NCBI GenBank assembly: GCA_016721625.1 | Contig: JADKHR010000001.1 | Span: forward strand, 620,001-684,000 | DNA from: Elusimicrobiota bacterium | Lineage (GTDB): Bacteria; Elusimicrobiota; Elusimicrobia; FEN-1173 | DNA: 64,000 nt | Reading direction: 5' to 3' | Shown: positions 8,723 through 18,528 of the stretch, in pieces | Position numbering within the stretch: position 1 is the first letter of the stretch | Layout: every line of letters starts with the position of its first letter | Notes under the pieces: model-generated | Seen by the model: the letters and a program-made list of their open reading frames with translations, nothing else | Told to the model about the DNA's origin: nothing | Database searches by the model: none | Made by a program: the position numbers and the translations under genes

Positions 8723-9480
8723 CGGGGGGCCTCCGGGTCCATGATGTCACCGGTGCGGGCCAGATGGATGAACACTTTTTCCAGGGAATCTTTTTGAAAG
8801 CGGTCGGCCACTTCCTTGGGCGTGCCTTCGGTGATCGCTTTGCCTCGGTGAAGAAAGAGGACCCGGTCGCACAGGGCCTCCACCTCGGACATGTTGTGGG
8901 ACGTGTAAAGGATGGTCAACTGAACCCGCCGTTGAAAATCCTGAAGCGCGCGCCGCACCAAGTCGGCGATGTCGGGGTCGAGGCTGGCGGTGGGTTCGTC
9001 TAAAAAAAGAAGTTCCGGGTCGTTTAAAAGCGCTTTGCAAAGATTGAGCCGCGTCTGTTCCCCGGAGGACAGGGACCCCGTGCGGCTGTTGGCTTTATCG
9101 GTCAGCTTAAAAGACTCCAGCAGGGAATCGATTTTTTCCCCCCGGCGGGGGATCCCGTAAAAGCGGGCGAAGATATCGAGGTTTTGACGGGCCGAAAGGT
9201 TGAAGGGCATCTGGACGTAAGCCGAGGAGAAGTTCACACGGGCGGCTAATCGTTCTCGATCCGAAAATGGGGAGAGGCCGAAAAGTTCCACCCGGCCGGC
9301 CGTCGGGGTCAAAACACCCAGGAGGACATGGATCGCGGTGGTCTTGCCCGCGCCGTTGGGTCCCAGGAGACCGAAGATTTCCCCCCGCCGAACCCTCAGG
9401 GAAAGGCCGTCCAAAGCCGTGACCTCTTTGTACCGTTTGGTGAGACCCTCGACGACGATCAGGTCGTCGGTCACGGGCAT
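8719..9480 (-). CDS. ABC transporter ATP-binding protein
   Basis: 253 residues from the ATG at 9480; a longer frame to 9570 would lie inside malQ. It has Walker A GPNGAGKTT (about 40-48), signature LSSGEQTRL, Walker B LLFLDEPTASLDP and the H-loop TSHNMSEVE. This is the DrrA/CcmA-like subfamily that pairs with ABC-2 permeases, and the permease gene follows with a 4-base overlap. The start overlaps the malQ stop by 10 bases. Confidence 0.9.
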   Translation of the reverse strand: MPVTDDLIVVEGLTKRYKEVTALDGLSLRVRRGEIFGLLGPNGAGKTTAIHVLLGVLTPTAGRVELFGLSPFSDRERLAARVNFSSAYVQMPFNLSARQNLDIFARFYGIPRRGEKIDSLLESFKLTDKANSRTGSLSSGEQTRLNLCKALLNDPELLFLDEPTASLDPDIADLVRRALQDFQRRVQLTILYTSHNMSEVEALCDRVLFLHRGKAITEGTPKEVADRFQKDSLEKVFIHLARTGDIMDPEAPR

Positions 9481-11300
9481 CGGCCCGTCCGCTGGTTGAC
9501 GTCCAGGATACCGGCGTTGCCTTCCCAGGTTTTTAGATCGTCCAGGGAAACCGGCGACACGTAGGACCAATTATGGACTCCCACCGTCCCGGGCAAATTG
9601 ATGCGGGCTTCCGCGGGGTCCTGGCCCAACAGGGCGCCCCCGGCGTTCAGCCAGTCCTGAAAGAGCTGAACGCTGAAGATGGAAGAAGTTTCCCCCGCTT
9701 TCTCTAAAACACGGCGGACGAACTCCGGGGTCGCCGTTTCCGCCGCGGGGCCCTCCATCCCCAGGAAATTCCAAAAAGTCTCTTTTTCCCAGCGGGTCGA
9801 TCGAAACAGGTCGAGAAAGTCCCGGGCTTCCTCCGCCCGAAGGCGGAGCCCCGCCAAGAGCGCGGGCTCGGAATTGATTTCTTGGCGCCAGTGCAGACGG
9901 CCGTGGGCTTCCCGGGAGGGATCGAACAGCCGGGCTTTTAATTCGTCGTGGGGAAGGCGGCGGTCTCGGCATTTGACCTCAAAGGAGAGAGCGTCCACCG
10001 TGGCCGTTTCGTCCCGCCACCAGGCGGCGACGATGGACATGTCGTGGGTGGAGGACACCGCCACGGAGTTGGGGCGGTAGCTCTCGGGAGAGTTGAACGC
10101 GTAGGTTTTCCCCCAATCCCGCGCCCAGCGTTGCACCTCCAAGCCAGGGATGGAAAGTTCCCGGAGAACCTTATACGAGCAGGCGGGCACCACCCCCAAA
10201 TCCTCGCCGCAGGGAAGCATCGTGGTGCTTTTCAACATCACCTCCAAGAGCCGCCGCCCGTGTTCTTCCCACAGAGCTTCGTCCTTGGGCTCAAAGATGC
10301 CGTCCAAGGCCTGCCGTTCCGGGGGGCTCGACAGCGGGATTGTGAACACCCGGAAAACGCCGATCACGTGGTCGATCCGGAACAGGTCGTAAAAGTTTTG
10401 GGCGTAGCGGAGTTTTCGCTCCAGGTAATCGTAGTCGGCCTGGGCCAGAACGGGCCAATCGTAGGCAGGCATGCCCCACCGCTGGCCGCCGGCAAAATAG
10501 AGGTCCGGCGGGGCTCCCACGGAGAGGTCCAGGCGGAAATAATCGGGATGGGCCCACACGTCGGCGGAGTCCCGGGCCACCAGGAAGGGCATGTCGCCCA
10601 TCAACAAAACGCCGCGGGACTCGGCGTGGGATTTCGCTTCCAAAAACTGCTCGAAGATCTGCCATTGGAGCCATTCATGGAAACGCACCGATTCTTTTTC
10701 CTCGGCCACCAACTTGTCCAGGGCCTGGGGGTTGCGTTTCCGGTAGGGTTCCGGCCAATCTTCCCAACCGGCTCCGTTAAACCGCCCCTTGAGAATTTTA
10801 TAAAGAGCATCGTCCCGGAGCCAAAAAGCGGTGCGGCGGCGGAACTGTTGGAAGCGGGGGTCCTCGGGCCGCTCGCGGGTTTCGAACATCCGCCAGAGCA
10901 GGCTCATTTTGGCGCCTTTGATCCCGTAATTGACTTGGCGGCCGATGGGGAAACCCCGGCCCAGTTCCCGAATTTCCCCCTCGAAACGCCCGGCATCCAC
11001 GCCCCACAAGGAACGGAGCGACAGGTACATGGGATCCAAAGCGAAGGAGCTTTTGGCGCTGTAGGGCGCGAAGTCGTAGCCCACATCGTTCAGCGGCAGG
11101 AGCTGGATGATGGACAGACCCGTGGCGGCGCACCAGTCCACCAGACCCCGCAGGTCGGGATATTCCCCGATGCCCACGCTGTCATGGGAATGGAGCGAAA
11201 AAAGCGGCACGCACACGCCGGCCCGGCGTCGAAGGCCCACCCGTTCCCAGTGGGCGCGCGAGGGACTTTTAAGGAAAGCGCTATAGTCGAAGTCGGTCAT
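9471..11300 (-). CDS. malQ: 4-alpha-glucanotransferase (amylomaltase, GH77)
   Basis: 609 residues, a complete GH77 enzyme that disproportionates maltodextrins by moving glucan segments between chains. The family signatures are present: QLLPLNDVGYDFAPYSAKSS for the substrate cleft, the nucleophile in FRIDHVIG (Asp310), the acid/base in CGEDLGVVP (Glu366) and the stabiliser in SSTHDMS (Asp420). The ATG at 11300 overlaps the stop of the heme gene as ATGA. Its position between heme genes and an ABC exporter says little about its role. Functionally it belongs with GlgC and the GH57 enzyme at 25789-29543 in glycogen or maltodextrin turnover. Confidence 0.93.
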   Translation of the reverse strand: MTDFDYSAFLKSPSRAHWERVGLRRRAGVCVPLFSLHSHDSVGIGEYPDLRGLVDWCAATGLSIIQLLPLNDVGYDFAPYSAKSSFALDPMYLSLRSLWGVDAGRFEGEIRELGRGFPIGRQVNYGIKGAKMSLLWRMFETRERPEDPRFQQFRRRTAFWLRDDALYKILKGRFNGAGWEDWPEPYRKRNPQALDKLVAEEKESVRFHEWLQWQIFEQFLEAKSHAESRGVLLMGDMPFLVARDSADVWAHPDYFRLDLSVGAPPDLYFAGGQRWGMPAYDWPVLAQADYDYLERKLRYAQNFYDLFRIDHVIGVFRVFTIPLSSPPERQALDGIFEPKDEALWEEHGRRLLEVMLKSTTMLPCGEDLGVVPACSYKVLRELSIPGLEVQRWARDWGKTYAFNSPESYRPNSVAVSSTHDMSIVAAWWRDETATVDALSFEVKCRDRRLPHDELKARLFDPSREAHGRLHWRQEINSEPALLAGLRLRAEEARDFLDLFRSTRWEKETFWNFLGMEGPAAETATPEFVRRVLEKAGETSSIFSVQLFQDWLNAGGALLGQDPAEARINLPGTVGVHNWSYVSPVSLDDLKTWEGNAGILDVNQRTGRCP

Positions 11301-13681
11301 AGAGGCACGGTCTCCCGGATCGTATTTGAAAGGGGGTTCGGCATTCCCTCGAATATTCGTTGGGCCGCGGCTTCGCCCGAAGCCACGCAGTCCGGCAGGC
11401 CGATGCCGCCGTAGGCGTTGCCGGCCAGTTCAAGCCCGTCGATGGAAGCCACCCGGCGGAAAATGTCACGGACGCGGTCCACGTGGCCCAGCCGGTATTG
11501 GGGCATGGCCGCCGGGTAACGGCGGACCACCATCCATTCGGGATCGCCCCGGAGGCCCAAAAAATCGCGCAGGTCCCGCGTGACCGCTCCCCGAACCTCG
11601 TCGTCGTCCCCGCGCAAAATAGCGCCCCCCACAAAAGCCCGGAGCAAGGCGAAGCCTTCCGGCGCGCGGCCCGAAAACTTAACGGAACTGAACGTGCATC
11701 CCGTCACCGCGCGGTTCTCGCGGGAGGGCACCACGAACCCGAACCCGTCCAGGGGATGGTCCAAGCGGTCCCGCCGCACGGCCACGTTCACCGTCGCCAC
11801 GTCGGCGTAAGGAATCTGCAGTAACAGCCGTTCCGTGGGCCGGTCCACGGACGCCAACAGGTCCGCCGCCACGGTGGCGGGCACCGCCAAAACCACGGCG
11901 TCCGCCTCCACGGTTTTCCCCCCGCTGAGCGTCAGACTCCACCCGCCCGCGTTTCGCTCGAGGCGCGAAACCCGGCTTTCCCCGGCATAGGTCCCGGGGG
12001 GCAATCGGTGGACCAACGCATGGACCAAAGAACCGACGCCCCCCTCAAAAGTAGCGAACAACCCGTAACGGGGCCCGCTGGCTCCCACCGCTTTTCCGGC
12101 GGCGCGGCGCCGCGCGGCCAAGAGACCGCGAATCACGCCGCCCTGGGCTTCCATCTCTAAAAAACGGGGAAAGGTGGCCTGGAGGCTCAAGGTTTCAGGA
12201 TCGGCGGAATAGATCCCGGCCACCATGGGCTGGGCCAATCGGTCCAAGGTCTCACGGCCAAAACGCCGACGGACAAAAGACGCCAGGCTTTCGTCGCCCT
12301 GGTCGCGACGGGGAGGAATAAAAAGTTCCAGCCCGGCCCGCATTTTCCCTTTCCAGGAAAGAATCTTCGTGCGGAAAAGCGGGCCGAACTTGGAGGGAGC
12401 CAACAGATAAAAACCTTCCGGCGTGGGCAAGAGACGCCCGTTCCGCGCCACAAAACTTTGTTGGTATTGCCGGTTGGTGCCGACGACCTGGTTTTCCATG
12501 CCCAGGCGCCGCGCCAGCGTCAGGGCGGCGGGTTTCTCGGTGATGAAACTGTCGGGACCGCCTTCCCAAAGGAACCCGTCCCGTCGGCCCGTATCCACCA
12601 CCCCGCCCGGGCGGGATCCGGCGTCTAAAACGGTCAGGTCCACCTCGGTGCCGGTTTCGCCCGCCCGTTCCCATATCCGGTGCGCGGCCGCGAGGCCGGA
12701 CAGGCCGCCACCGACCACCACCACGCGCCGTCGAGATCGCCCCCTCCCCCTCACAGGGGCGGGCTGGGCCATCCGAGCGAACTGGGCCCGGACCCGGTCG
12801 GCCAGCATCGACACGAAATCCTCTTGGAGCCCCACCGTTTTCGCCCGATAATACTCAGCGCCCACCGATTCCGCCGCCGAGCGCGCTTTTGCGTCCAGGT
12901 CGTAGAGGACTTCCACATGATCCATCAAAAACCCCACGGGGATGAGCAGAACGGGGCGCCCTTTCAAATCGTGGTTTTGGGCCAGGGTTTCGGATATGTC
13001 GGGTTCCAGCCAGGGGTCTTCCGGCCGGCCGCTCCGGCTTTGGAACAACAAGCGCCAATCGGTTTGATGGAACTGGGCGGCCACGCGGGAGCACAGCGAT
13101 TGAATTTGGCTGGAATAACCGGAAGCCGCGTCCCAAGACAGGGGAATACTGTGGGCGGTGAAATACCAACGGGCCCGCGGGCGCTGGTCCACGGGAATTC
13201 CGTCCAGCGCCGTCCGCACGCGCTCGGCCACCGCTTTTTCGAACAGGGGATCGGCGTGCCAGGGCGAAACGTAGCGGAGCCGAAAACGGCCGCCCACGGA
13301 ATGAAAGGCTTCCGCCGTGGATTTAAGGTAATAGTTCCAACTGGGGATGGACCGGTAGGCCGCCAACACGACGCCGACCAGGTCGGTCACCCCATCCTCT
13401 TTCAACCGCGCCAGTGTTTCCGCCAGCGGGGGCGCCCAGTTCCGCATCCCGAGAACCACGGGGATTCCTTCGGCCGACAGGCGCTTCTCCAACTCCCCCG
13501 CCAAAGAGGACGCCAAGGCGTTGTAGGGAGACCGCCCGCCGATCCGTTCGTATTGGCGGGCCACTTCTTCCACCCGGCCAGGAGGCACGGGGCGGCCGCG
13601 AAGGACATTGGCCAGAAACGGCCGGATGTCTTCCGGCCGGTCGGGACCGCCGAAACCGACGAGCAGGACCGCGCGTTTCAC
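11297..13681 (-). CDS. hemH-hemG: Ferrochelatase fused to protoporphyrinogen oxidase (HemH-HemG), as read
   Basis: 794 residues from the GTG at 13681, which overlaps the hemE stop as GTGA. Residues 1-305 are ferrochelatase: FTAHSIP with the metal-site His177, FQSRSGRPEDPWLEP and PVGFLMDHVEVLYDLD with Glu257. Residues about 318-794 are an HemY-type FAD-dependent protoporphyrinogen oxidase: VVVGGGLSGLAAA, the flavin-binding EGGPDSFITEKPA and a C-terminal GNAYGGIGLPDCVASG. Together they would turn protoporphyrinogen IX into heme. The junction is suspicious. The sequence reads CCTGTGAGG at 12757-12749, and removing one C from the run at 12756-12759 would end HemH at TGA 12751 and start HemG at GTG 12754 with a GTGA overlap, exactly the style of this gene run. 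Enzyme identities are firm, the fusion is not. Confidence 0.88.
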   Translation of the reverse strand: MKRAVLLVGFGGPDRPEDIRPFLANVLRGRPVPPGRVEEVARQYERIGGRSPYNALASSLAGELEKRLSAEGIPVVLGMRNWAPPLAETLARLKEDGVTDLVGVVLAAYRSIPSWNYYLKSTAEAFHSVGGRFRLRYVSPWHADPLFEKAVAERVRTALDGIPVDQRPRARWYFTAHSIPLSWDAASGYSSQIQSLCSRVAAQFHQTDWRLLFQSRSGRPEDPWLEPDISETLAQNHDLKGRPVLLIPVGFLMDHVEVLYDLDAKARSAAESVGAEYYRAKTVGLQEDFVSMLADRVRAQFARMAQPAPVRGRGRSRRRVVVVGGGLSGLAAAHRIWERAGETGTEVDLTVLDAGSRPGGVVDTGRRDGFLWEGGPDSFITEKPAALTLARRLGMENQVVGTNRQYQQSFVARNGRLLPTPEGFYLLAPSKFGPLFRTKILSWKGKMRAGLELFIPPRRDQGDESLASFVRRRFGRETLDRLAQPMVAGIYSADPETLSLQATFPRFLEMEAQGGVIRGLLAARRRAAGKAVGASGPRYGLFATFEGGVGSLVHALVHRLPPGTYAGESRVSRLERNAGGWSLTLSGGKTVEADAVVLAVPATVAADLLASVDRPTERLLLQIPYADVATVNVAVRRDRLDHPLDGFGFVVPSRENRAVTGCTFSSVKFSGRAPEGFALLRAFVGGAILRGDDDEVRGAVTRDLRDFLGLRGDPEWMVVRRYPAAMPQYRLGHVDRVRDIFRRVASIDGLELAGNAYGGIGLPDCVASGEAAAQRIFEGMPNPLSNTIRETVPL

Positions 13682-14751
13682 CGCGAAGAAAACTCCTTCA
13701 CGCACTGGACCAGCGCGACCACGTTTTCAAAGGGCGTGGCGGGAAGGATGCCGTGGCCTAAATTGAAAATAAAACCCGGCCGGGACCCGACTTCGGCCAA
13801 AATCCGTTGAACCTCCCGACGAACGACGCCGCGGGAACTGAGGAGAACCGTGGGGTCCAGGTTCCCCATGGCGCCCACGGGGCCCAAACGTTTCCAGGTT
13901 TCCAAAAGAGGGACGCGCCAATCCAGCCCGATCACGGTGCCCCCGGCGTCCCGCATGAGCGGCAGGAGCGCCCCCGACTGGGTGCCGAAGTGGAGGGCGG
14001 GGACCCCACGGGGAAGGGCCTGGAAAACGGACCGCGTGTGGGGTTGGGCGTAGGTCTGGTAATCCGACGGAGACAAAACCCCGACCCAACTGTCGAAAAG
14101 TTGAACCGCTTGAACCCCGGCGGAAATCTGTTCGTTTAAGAGGTCGGCCACCACGCGGGCTATTTTACCAAGCAGAGAATGCCAGGCTTTGGGTTCGGAG
14201 CGCATGAAGGATTTGGTGAGAGAAAAATCTTTCGACCCGCCCCCCTCGATCATATAGCCCGCCAAGGTGAACGGCGCCCCCGCGAAGCCCAGCAAGGGAA
14301 TGTCCGCCGGAAGAGACAGCCGGGTTCGGCGGACCGCCTCCAAAATATAGCCTAGGGAATCGCCCACGTCCACGGGCCGAAGACGGGCCACATCCGCGGC
14401 GCTCCGGATGGCCGGCGCGATCGCGGGCCCCTCGCCCTTTTGAAAAGAAAGCGCCAGGCCCAAGGGTTCCACCGGCAGGAGCAGATCGGAAAAAAGGATG
14501 GCCGCGTCGACGCCGGTTTCTTGCACGGCGTTCACCGTGACCTGGGCCACCAGGTCCGGGCTTTTACAGAGTTCCAACATGGACACGTGTTCCCGGAGCG
14601 CGCGATAGCTGGCTTGATACCGGCCGGCCTGGCGCATCAGCCACACCGGGGGCCGGGGCGTTTTCTCGCGCCGACAGGCGCGGAGGAAAAGGCTCTCCTT
14701 CCAAGGAGAGAGGAGCCCGCCCTTTCCGGTTTTCACCAAACCCCCAGGCAT
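13678..14751 (-). CDS. hemE: Uroporphyrinogen decarboxylase
   Basis: 357 residues. It removes the four acetate carboxyls of uroporphyrinogen III to give coproporphyrinogen III. The family signature PVWLMRQAGRYQASYR appears near residues 35-50 with its active-site Arg residues, and FSDLLLPVEPLG holds the catalytic Asp. GFAGAPFTLAGYMIEGGGSK and the C-terminal FNLGHGILP are also typical. The ATG at 14751 lies 19 bases inside the receiver gene end; the first 15 residues are unconserved, so a slightly later start is possible. It sits directly upstream of hemH/hemG; the coproporphyrinogen oxidase step is not in the window. Confidence 0.93.
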   Translation of the reverse strand: MPGGLVKTGKGGLLSPWKESLFLRACRREKTPRPPVWLMRQAGRYQASYRALREHVSMLELCKSPDLVAQVTVNAVQETGVDAAILFSDLLLPVEPLGLALSFQKGEGPAIAPAIRSAADVARLRPVDVGDSLGYILEAVRRTRLSLPADIPLLGFAGAPFTLAGYMIEGGGSKDFSLTKSFMRSEPKAWHSLLGKIARVVADLLNEQISAGVQAVQLFDSWVGVLSPSDYQTYAQPHTRSVFQALPRGVPALHFGTQSGALLPLMRDAGGTVIGLDWRVPLLETWKRLGPVGAMGNLDPTVLLSSRGVVRREVQRILAEVGSRPGFIFNLGHGILPATPFENVVALVQCVKEFSSR

Positions 14752-15107
14752 TTTTCCAGCGCCGCCCGGAGCGACGCGGGGGTCACGGGTTTCAACAACA
14801 CGCCCACGGCGCCCTTGGCTTTCGCTTCCGCCTCGTGCAGGTGCGCGTCCGCCGAAAGCAGGATCAGGGGGAACCCCGCCGACCGGGGGTCGGCTTTAAG
14901 GCGGGAGATCACGTCCAGCCCGGACATGTCGGGAAGACGATAGTCCACCGTGGCGGCGTCCGGTTTCTCGCTGTGGGCTTTGGCCAGGGCCGACGCGCCG
15001 TCCACGGCGGGGATGGCCGCCAGATTCAACTCTTCGCAAAAGTCGACCATCAGGTCCATCAGGTTCGGGTCGTCCTCCACGATTAAAAGGCGTTTCGTTG
15101 TTTTCAT
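14733..15107 (-). CDS. Single-domain response regulator (CheY-like)
   Basis: 124 residues from the ATG at 15107, preceded by GGGAG at good spacing; a TTG at 15119 is less likely. It is a stand-alone receiver domain with the acidic pocket EDD at 11-13, phospho-acceptor Asp55 in VDYRLPDMSG, a Ser in LLSAD and Lys in LLKPVTP. There is no output domain. No kinase is adjacent, so its partner is unknown. It is followed at once by hemE in the same run, which may only reflect gene packing. Confidence 0.85.
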   Translation of the reverse strand: MKTTKRLLIVEDDPNLMDLMVDFCEELNLAAIPAVDGASALAKAHSEKPDAATVDYRLPDMSGLDVISRLKADPRSAGFPLILLSADAHLHEAEAKAKGAVGVLLKPVTPASLRAALEKCLGVW

Positions 15108-15123
15108 GGGCTCTCCCAAAGGA

Positions 15124-15528
15124 TTAAAACATTTCCGCCAACCGCCGCCCGGCCAGGATCTGCGAGCCCAAGACCCACAACGCGGTCAGCCACACCAGGG
15201 CCAAAAGGCCGCTGGGCCGCCGCCCGGCCAGAAAACGCCACAGCGAGATGGCCGTGAACGTCGCGGCCACCCAAATCCCCAGAAAGCGATGTTCCCGCCA
15301 TGGCCCAGCCGACCCCAAAAGACCCATCACCGAATGGGTGCCGAGAAATCCGGTCGCCACCCCGGCCAGAAGACCCGCCGTCCCCGTCCACAGGAGCCAG
15401 CGGGCCGCGGGCCCCGCCGGTTGGGGCCGGGCCGCGTCAAACATCGGTTTGACTTCCAAAACGAATCCGACGACGAGCAAAACCATCGGAACGTAGACCG
15501 TCCAAACATGAGGGGTAAGTGAGATCAC
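15124..15528 (-). CDS. Small integral membrane protein (DUF2231-like)
   Basis: 134 residues from a GTG at 15528 with four hydrophobic segments: about 9-27, 45-64, 81-98 and 107-124. His7 near the start and His66 and His80 beside membrane segments (TPHVWTVYVP, LGTHSVMG, EHRF) recall DUF2231-type membrane proteins, which often sit near heme or cytochrome genes; the resemblance is modest. It lies 20 bases after the copper ATPase stop. A redox or metal link is suggested only by neighbours. Confidence 0.55.
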   Translation of the reverse strand: MISLTPHVWTVYVPMVLLVVGFVLEVKPMFDAARPQPAGPAARWLLWTGTAGLLAGVATGFLGTHSVMGLLGSAGPWREHRFLGIWVAATFTAISLWRFLAGRRPSGLLALVWLTALWVLGSQILAGRRLAEMF

Positions 15529-15548
15529 TTTATAAAACCTGATTTAAA

Positions 15549-17725
15549 TTATGGCAGTTTTGGAGCGAGCCGGAGAGCGTTCCCTATGACGGAAAGAGAG
15601 CTTAAACTCATGGCGGCGCCCGCGATCATGGGGCTCAGAAACAGGCCGGTCAGCGGATACAACGCGCCCGCCGCGATGGCCACCCCGAGGAGGTTGTAGA
15701 AGAACGCGAAAAAAAGGTTTTGGCGAATATTGGTCAGGGTGTCCCTGGCCAGCCGCACCGCCCGAACGGCCCCGATGAGGTCTCCCTTCAGCAGGACGAT
15801 ATCCGCCGTTTGAATGGCGACGTCCGTGCCGGTCCCAAGGGCCAGTCCAGCGTCGGCTTCCGCGAGAGCGGGAGCATCATTGACGCCGTCCCCGGCCATG
15901 GCCACCCGGGCGCCGGCCGCCTTCAGTTCGCGAACCGCGTCCCGCTTGCCTTCCGGCGACAATCCCCCGCGCGCCTCCGCGATCCCCAACCGATCGGCCA
16001 ACGCCCGCACCGCCGCCGGGGCGTCTCCCGAAAGAAGAAGCGGTCGGAGTCCCAGGGATTTTAACGCCGCCACCACCGCCAGCGCGTTGGGCCGGAGGGG
16101 ATCCTCAAAAAAGAAGCGCGCGGCGCGCCGCCCGTCGATCCTCAAGTCAGCCGAAAGCCGATCGAGCGGGGCGTTCGGCCCGGGGTCCCCCCGCCCCACC
16201 TCGACTCGATGGCCATCCACCGTGCCCGAGATTCCCTGGCCGGGGACGTTCTGAAAATCGGCGGGTTCCGACAGGGAGAGGGCCTTCGCGCGGGCCGCCT
16301 CCAGGAAAGCGCGGGCCAAGGGATGTTCGCTTCCCCGTTCCAAACTGGCGGCCCAACGGAGGGCGTCGTCGGGGGAAACGCCTGGTTCGGTTTGAAGGTC
16401 CACCAGGCGGGGTCGGCCCTCCGTGAGGGTCCCGGTCTTGTCGAAGGCCAGGGTGTCCACCGACGCCAATTTTTGAAAGGCTTCCGCGTTCCGCACCAGC
16501 ACGCCGGCCCGAGCCCCGCGGCCCAGCGCCACCGTGATCGACATGGGCGTGGCCAAACCCAGCGCGCAGGGACACGCCACCACCAGAACCGAAACCGCGT
16601 TCAGAACCGCCCGAGGCCAGGACGGCGTCGGCCCCCACCAGAGCCACAGAACAAAGGTCAGCGCGGCCACCCCACCACCGTCGGCACGAAAACCGCCGCC
16701 ACGCGGTCCACCAGGGTCTGGATGGGAGCCCGGGTGCGCTGGGCCTCTTCCACGGTTCGAACGATGTGGGTGAGAACCGAGTCGCGGCCGGATTTTTCGA
16801 CGCGCAGGATGAAAGATCCGTTGCCGTTCAACGTTCCACCGACCACGCGGTCCCCCCGCTCCTTCTCCACGGGCCACGGTTCGCCCGTGAGCATGGATTC
16901 ATCCACCGCGCTCCCTCCGTCCAAAAGGATCCCGTCCGCCGGAACCCGTTCCCCCGGCCGGACCCGCACCCGATCGCCCGGGAGAAGGGACCCGGCGGGC
17001 ACGTCGGTTTCCCCCCCCGCATCGTCCAACCGGCGGGAGGTTTTGGGGGACAGGTCCAGGAGCGCCCGAACCGCGCCGCGGGTTTTGCGACGCGCGCCGG
17101 TTTCCAGCGCTTGGCCCAGAAGGACCAGAGTGGTGATCACCGCCGCGGACTCGAAATAAACCGGGCCCCCGGCCTGGGTCAAGAGAACGAAGAGACTGAA
17201 AAAATAGGCGGCGCCGTTTCCGAGCGAAACCAGCGTGAACATGTTGGCGGCGCCGCGCCGGAGGCCCCCGACCCCCCGGACCCAAAAGGGAGCCCCCGCC
17301 CAAAAGACCACCGGCGTCGCGAGTGCGGCTTGAACCCAAAGCCCGGCCGGGCTCCCGCCGGAATGCATGGAACCCATGGCGAGGAGGAAGACCGGGAGAG
17401 TGAGCGAGGCGGAGACAAAAAACCGTTTCCAGCTCCCCCGTTCTTCCGCCGAAAGTCCATCCGCCGAGGCCTCCGCTGGCTCCAGCGCCATGCCGCATCG
17501 GGGGCAAGCCGCCGGCACCGGGGATAAAACGTCGGGATCCATGGGGCAGAAATAGCCGGAGGCCGGCGAGGTGTCGACGGGGCCGGGGTGAAGAAACGAT
17601 TCGGGGTTGGATTGAAAACGGCCGTTACAGCGAGGGTTGCAAAAGGCGTAGAGCGTGCCGCGGTAAGTCCACCGGCCCCCGGGCGCGGAGGCCGAAACCT
17701 CCATCCCGCAGACGGGATCCTTCAC
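15549..17725 (-). CDS. copA: Copper-type P1B-ATPase, interrupted by one frameshift
   Basis: Two overlapping frames, 17725-16658 and the frame ending at 15549, together give one heavy-metal exporter of about 725 residues. The N-terminus has a YHS-like metal domain (KDPVCGMEV...FCNPRC) and a heavy-metal-binding HMBD knuckle (YFCPMDPDV...CPRCGMAL). Then come LTGEPWPV in the actuator, the membrane motif VACPCALGLATP, phosphorylation site DKTGTLTEG, SEHPLARA and the hinge GDGVNDAPAL. The frame breaks at a C run at 16670-16673 (+ strand): one more C would restore VPTVVGVAALTF without other change. The break lies between the actuator and the CPC helix, where no family has a stop. Cu+ is the likely substrate (CPC plus YHS/HMBD); Ag+ is also possible. 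Confidence 0.88.
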
Positions 17726-18525
17726 TTGCCGGCGGGATGGCGCGCGGCCAGTTCCTTCAATCGGTCAACGGCAAAGCTGGCGTAGGACTTGTCGCGGGAA
17801 TTGGCCATGTCCAGGTAAATTTCCGCGACGCGTTTGAAATTCCCCTGCTTCCGGTAGATGTTGGCCAATATATTCTTCACCATGGAAGGGCACTCCGGGT
17901 CGAGGACGGCTTCCTCCAGGCGGGAAATGGCTTTATCCATATCTTGCTTCTTCCGGTAGGCGATGGCGCCCGCGTAAAGTTGATACCTCCAGAAACTCGG
18001 ATCGCCGCGGACCCCGTCATCCAAAACCGCCAAGGCCTCGTCCACGCGGTTCAGGTTGAAGGCCAAGGCTCCCGCGGTGAATAGATAGGGAAAATGAAAT
18101 CGCGGGTCCAGGGAACCTGCTCGAAAGGCGTAGTCCTTCAATTCGGGGAATGAGGCCGAGGGCCGGTCCGTGGAATCGGCCTCGCCCTCGTGGCCCAGGT
18201 GAATGTGGACGTGGCTGGTCTCCCGCTCTTCGATTTCTTCGATGGTTCGGGAGGCCAGGGCTCGACGGCCGTGGGGATGGTGGGGGTTGGCGTTTCCTGG
18301 GCTTCCGTAATACTGAAGAAGTTCGATGAACGCCAAGTCGGCCCCCAGTCGGCGGGCCCCGTTCACCACGGCGCCCATGTCTTGAACGGCGAAATCCTCC
18401 ATGGTGGGCCGTTGGAAAAGAGGAAACGAGGGCGCCGGATGACGCCCCACGACCCAGGCCGCGGCCAGAAGAACGGCCGTGCCCAGAAACAAGGCCGCAC
18501 TCTCGGAGCGCCGACGAACCGGCAT
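17722..18525 (-). CDS. Membrane-anchored TPR-like protein
   Basis: 267 residues. One N-terminal hydrophobic segment (ALFLGTAVLLAAAWVVG, about 10-26) can serve as anchor or uncleaved signal. The region from about 130 to the end forms TPR-like helix pairs (LYAGAIAYRKKQDMDKAISR, ILANIYRKQGNFKRVAEIYL). A His-rich patch (HVHIHLGHEGE) lies near residue 105 and could bind metal. The stop overlaps the copper ATPase start by 4 bases and the ABC permease stop is 3 bases upstream. Similar proteins often follow two-gene ABC systems, but I cannot assign a function. Confidence 0.65.
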   Translation of the reverse strand: MPVRRRSESAALFLGTAVLLAAAWVVGRHPAPSFPLFQRPTMEDFAVQDMGAVVNGARRLGADLAFIELLQYYGSPGNANPHHPHGRRALASRTIEEIEERETSHVHIHLGHEGEADSTDRPSASFPELKDYAFRAGSLDPRFHFPYLFTAGALAFNLNRVDEALAVLDDGVRGDPSFWRYQLYAGAIAYRKKQDMDKAISRLEEAVLDPECPSMVKNILANIYRKQGNFKRVAEIYLDMANSRDKSYASFAVDRLKELAARHPAGK

Positions 18526-18528
18526 GGG

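Noticed and set aside
9948..11414. A 488-codon + strand ORF opposite malQ and hemG, and similar long + strand ORFs (22149-23789, 28323-29534, 29660-31405)
   Set aside because: They mirror strongly conserved - strand genes, are rich in Arg, Gly, His and Pro, lack domains and arise from high third-position GC.
16670..16673. Programmed frameshift in copA
   Set aside because: No slippery heptamer, the site is in the membrane core, and the same kind of indel breaks four other places, so sequence error fits better.
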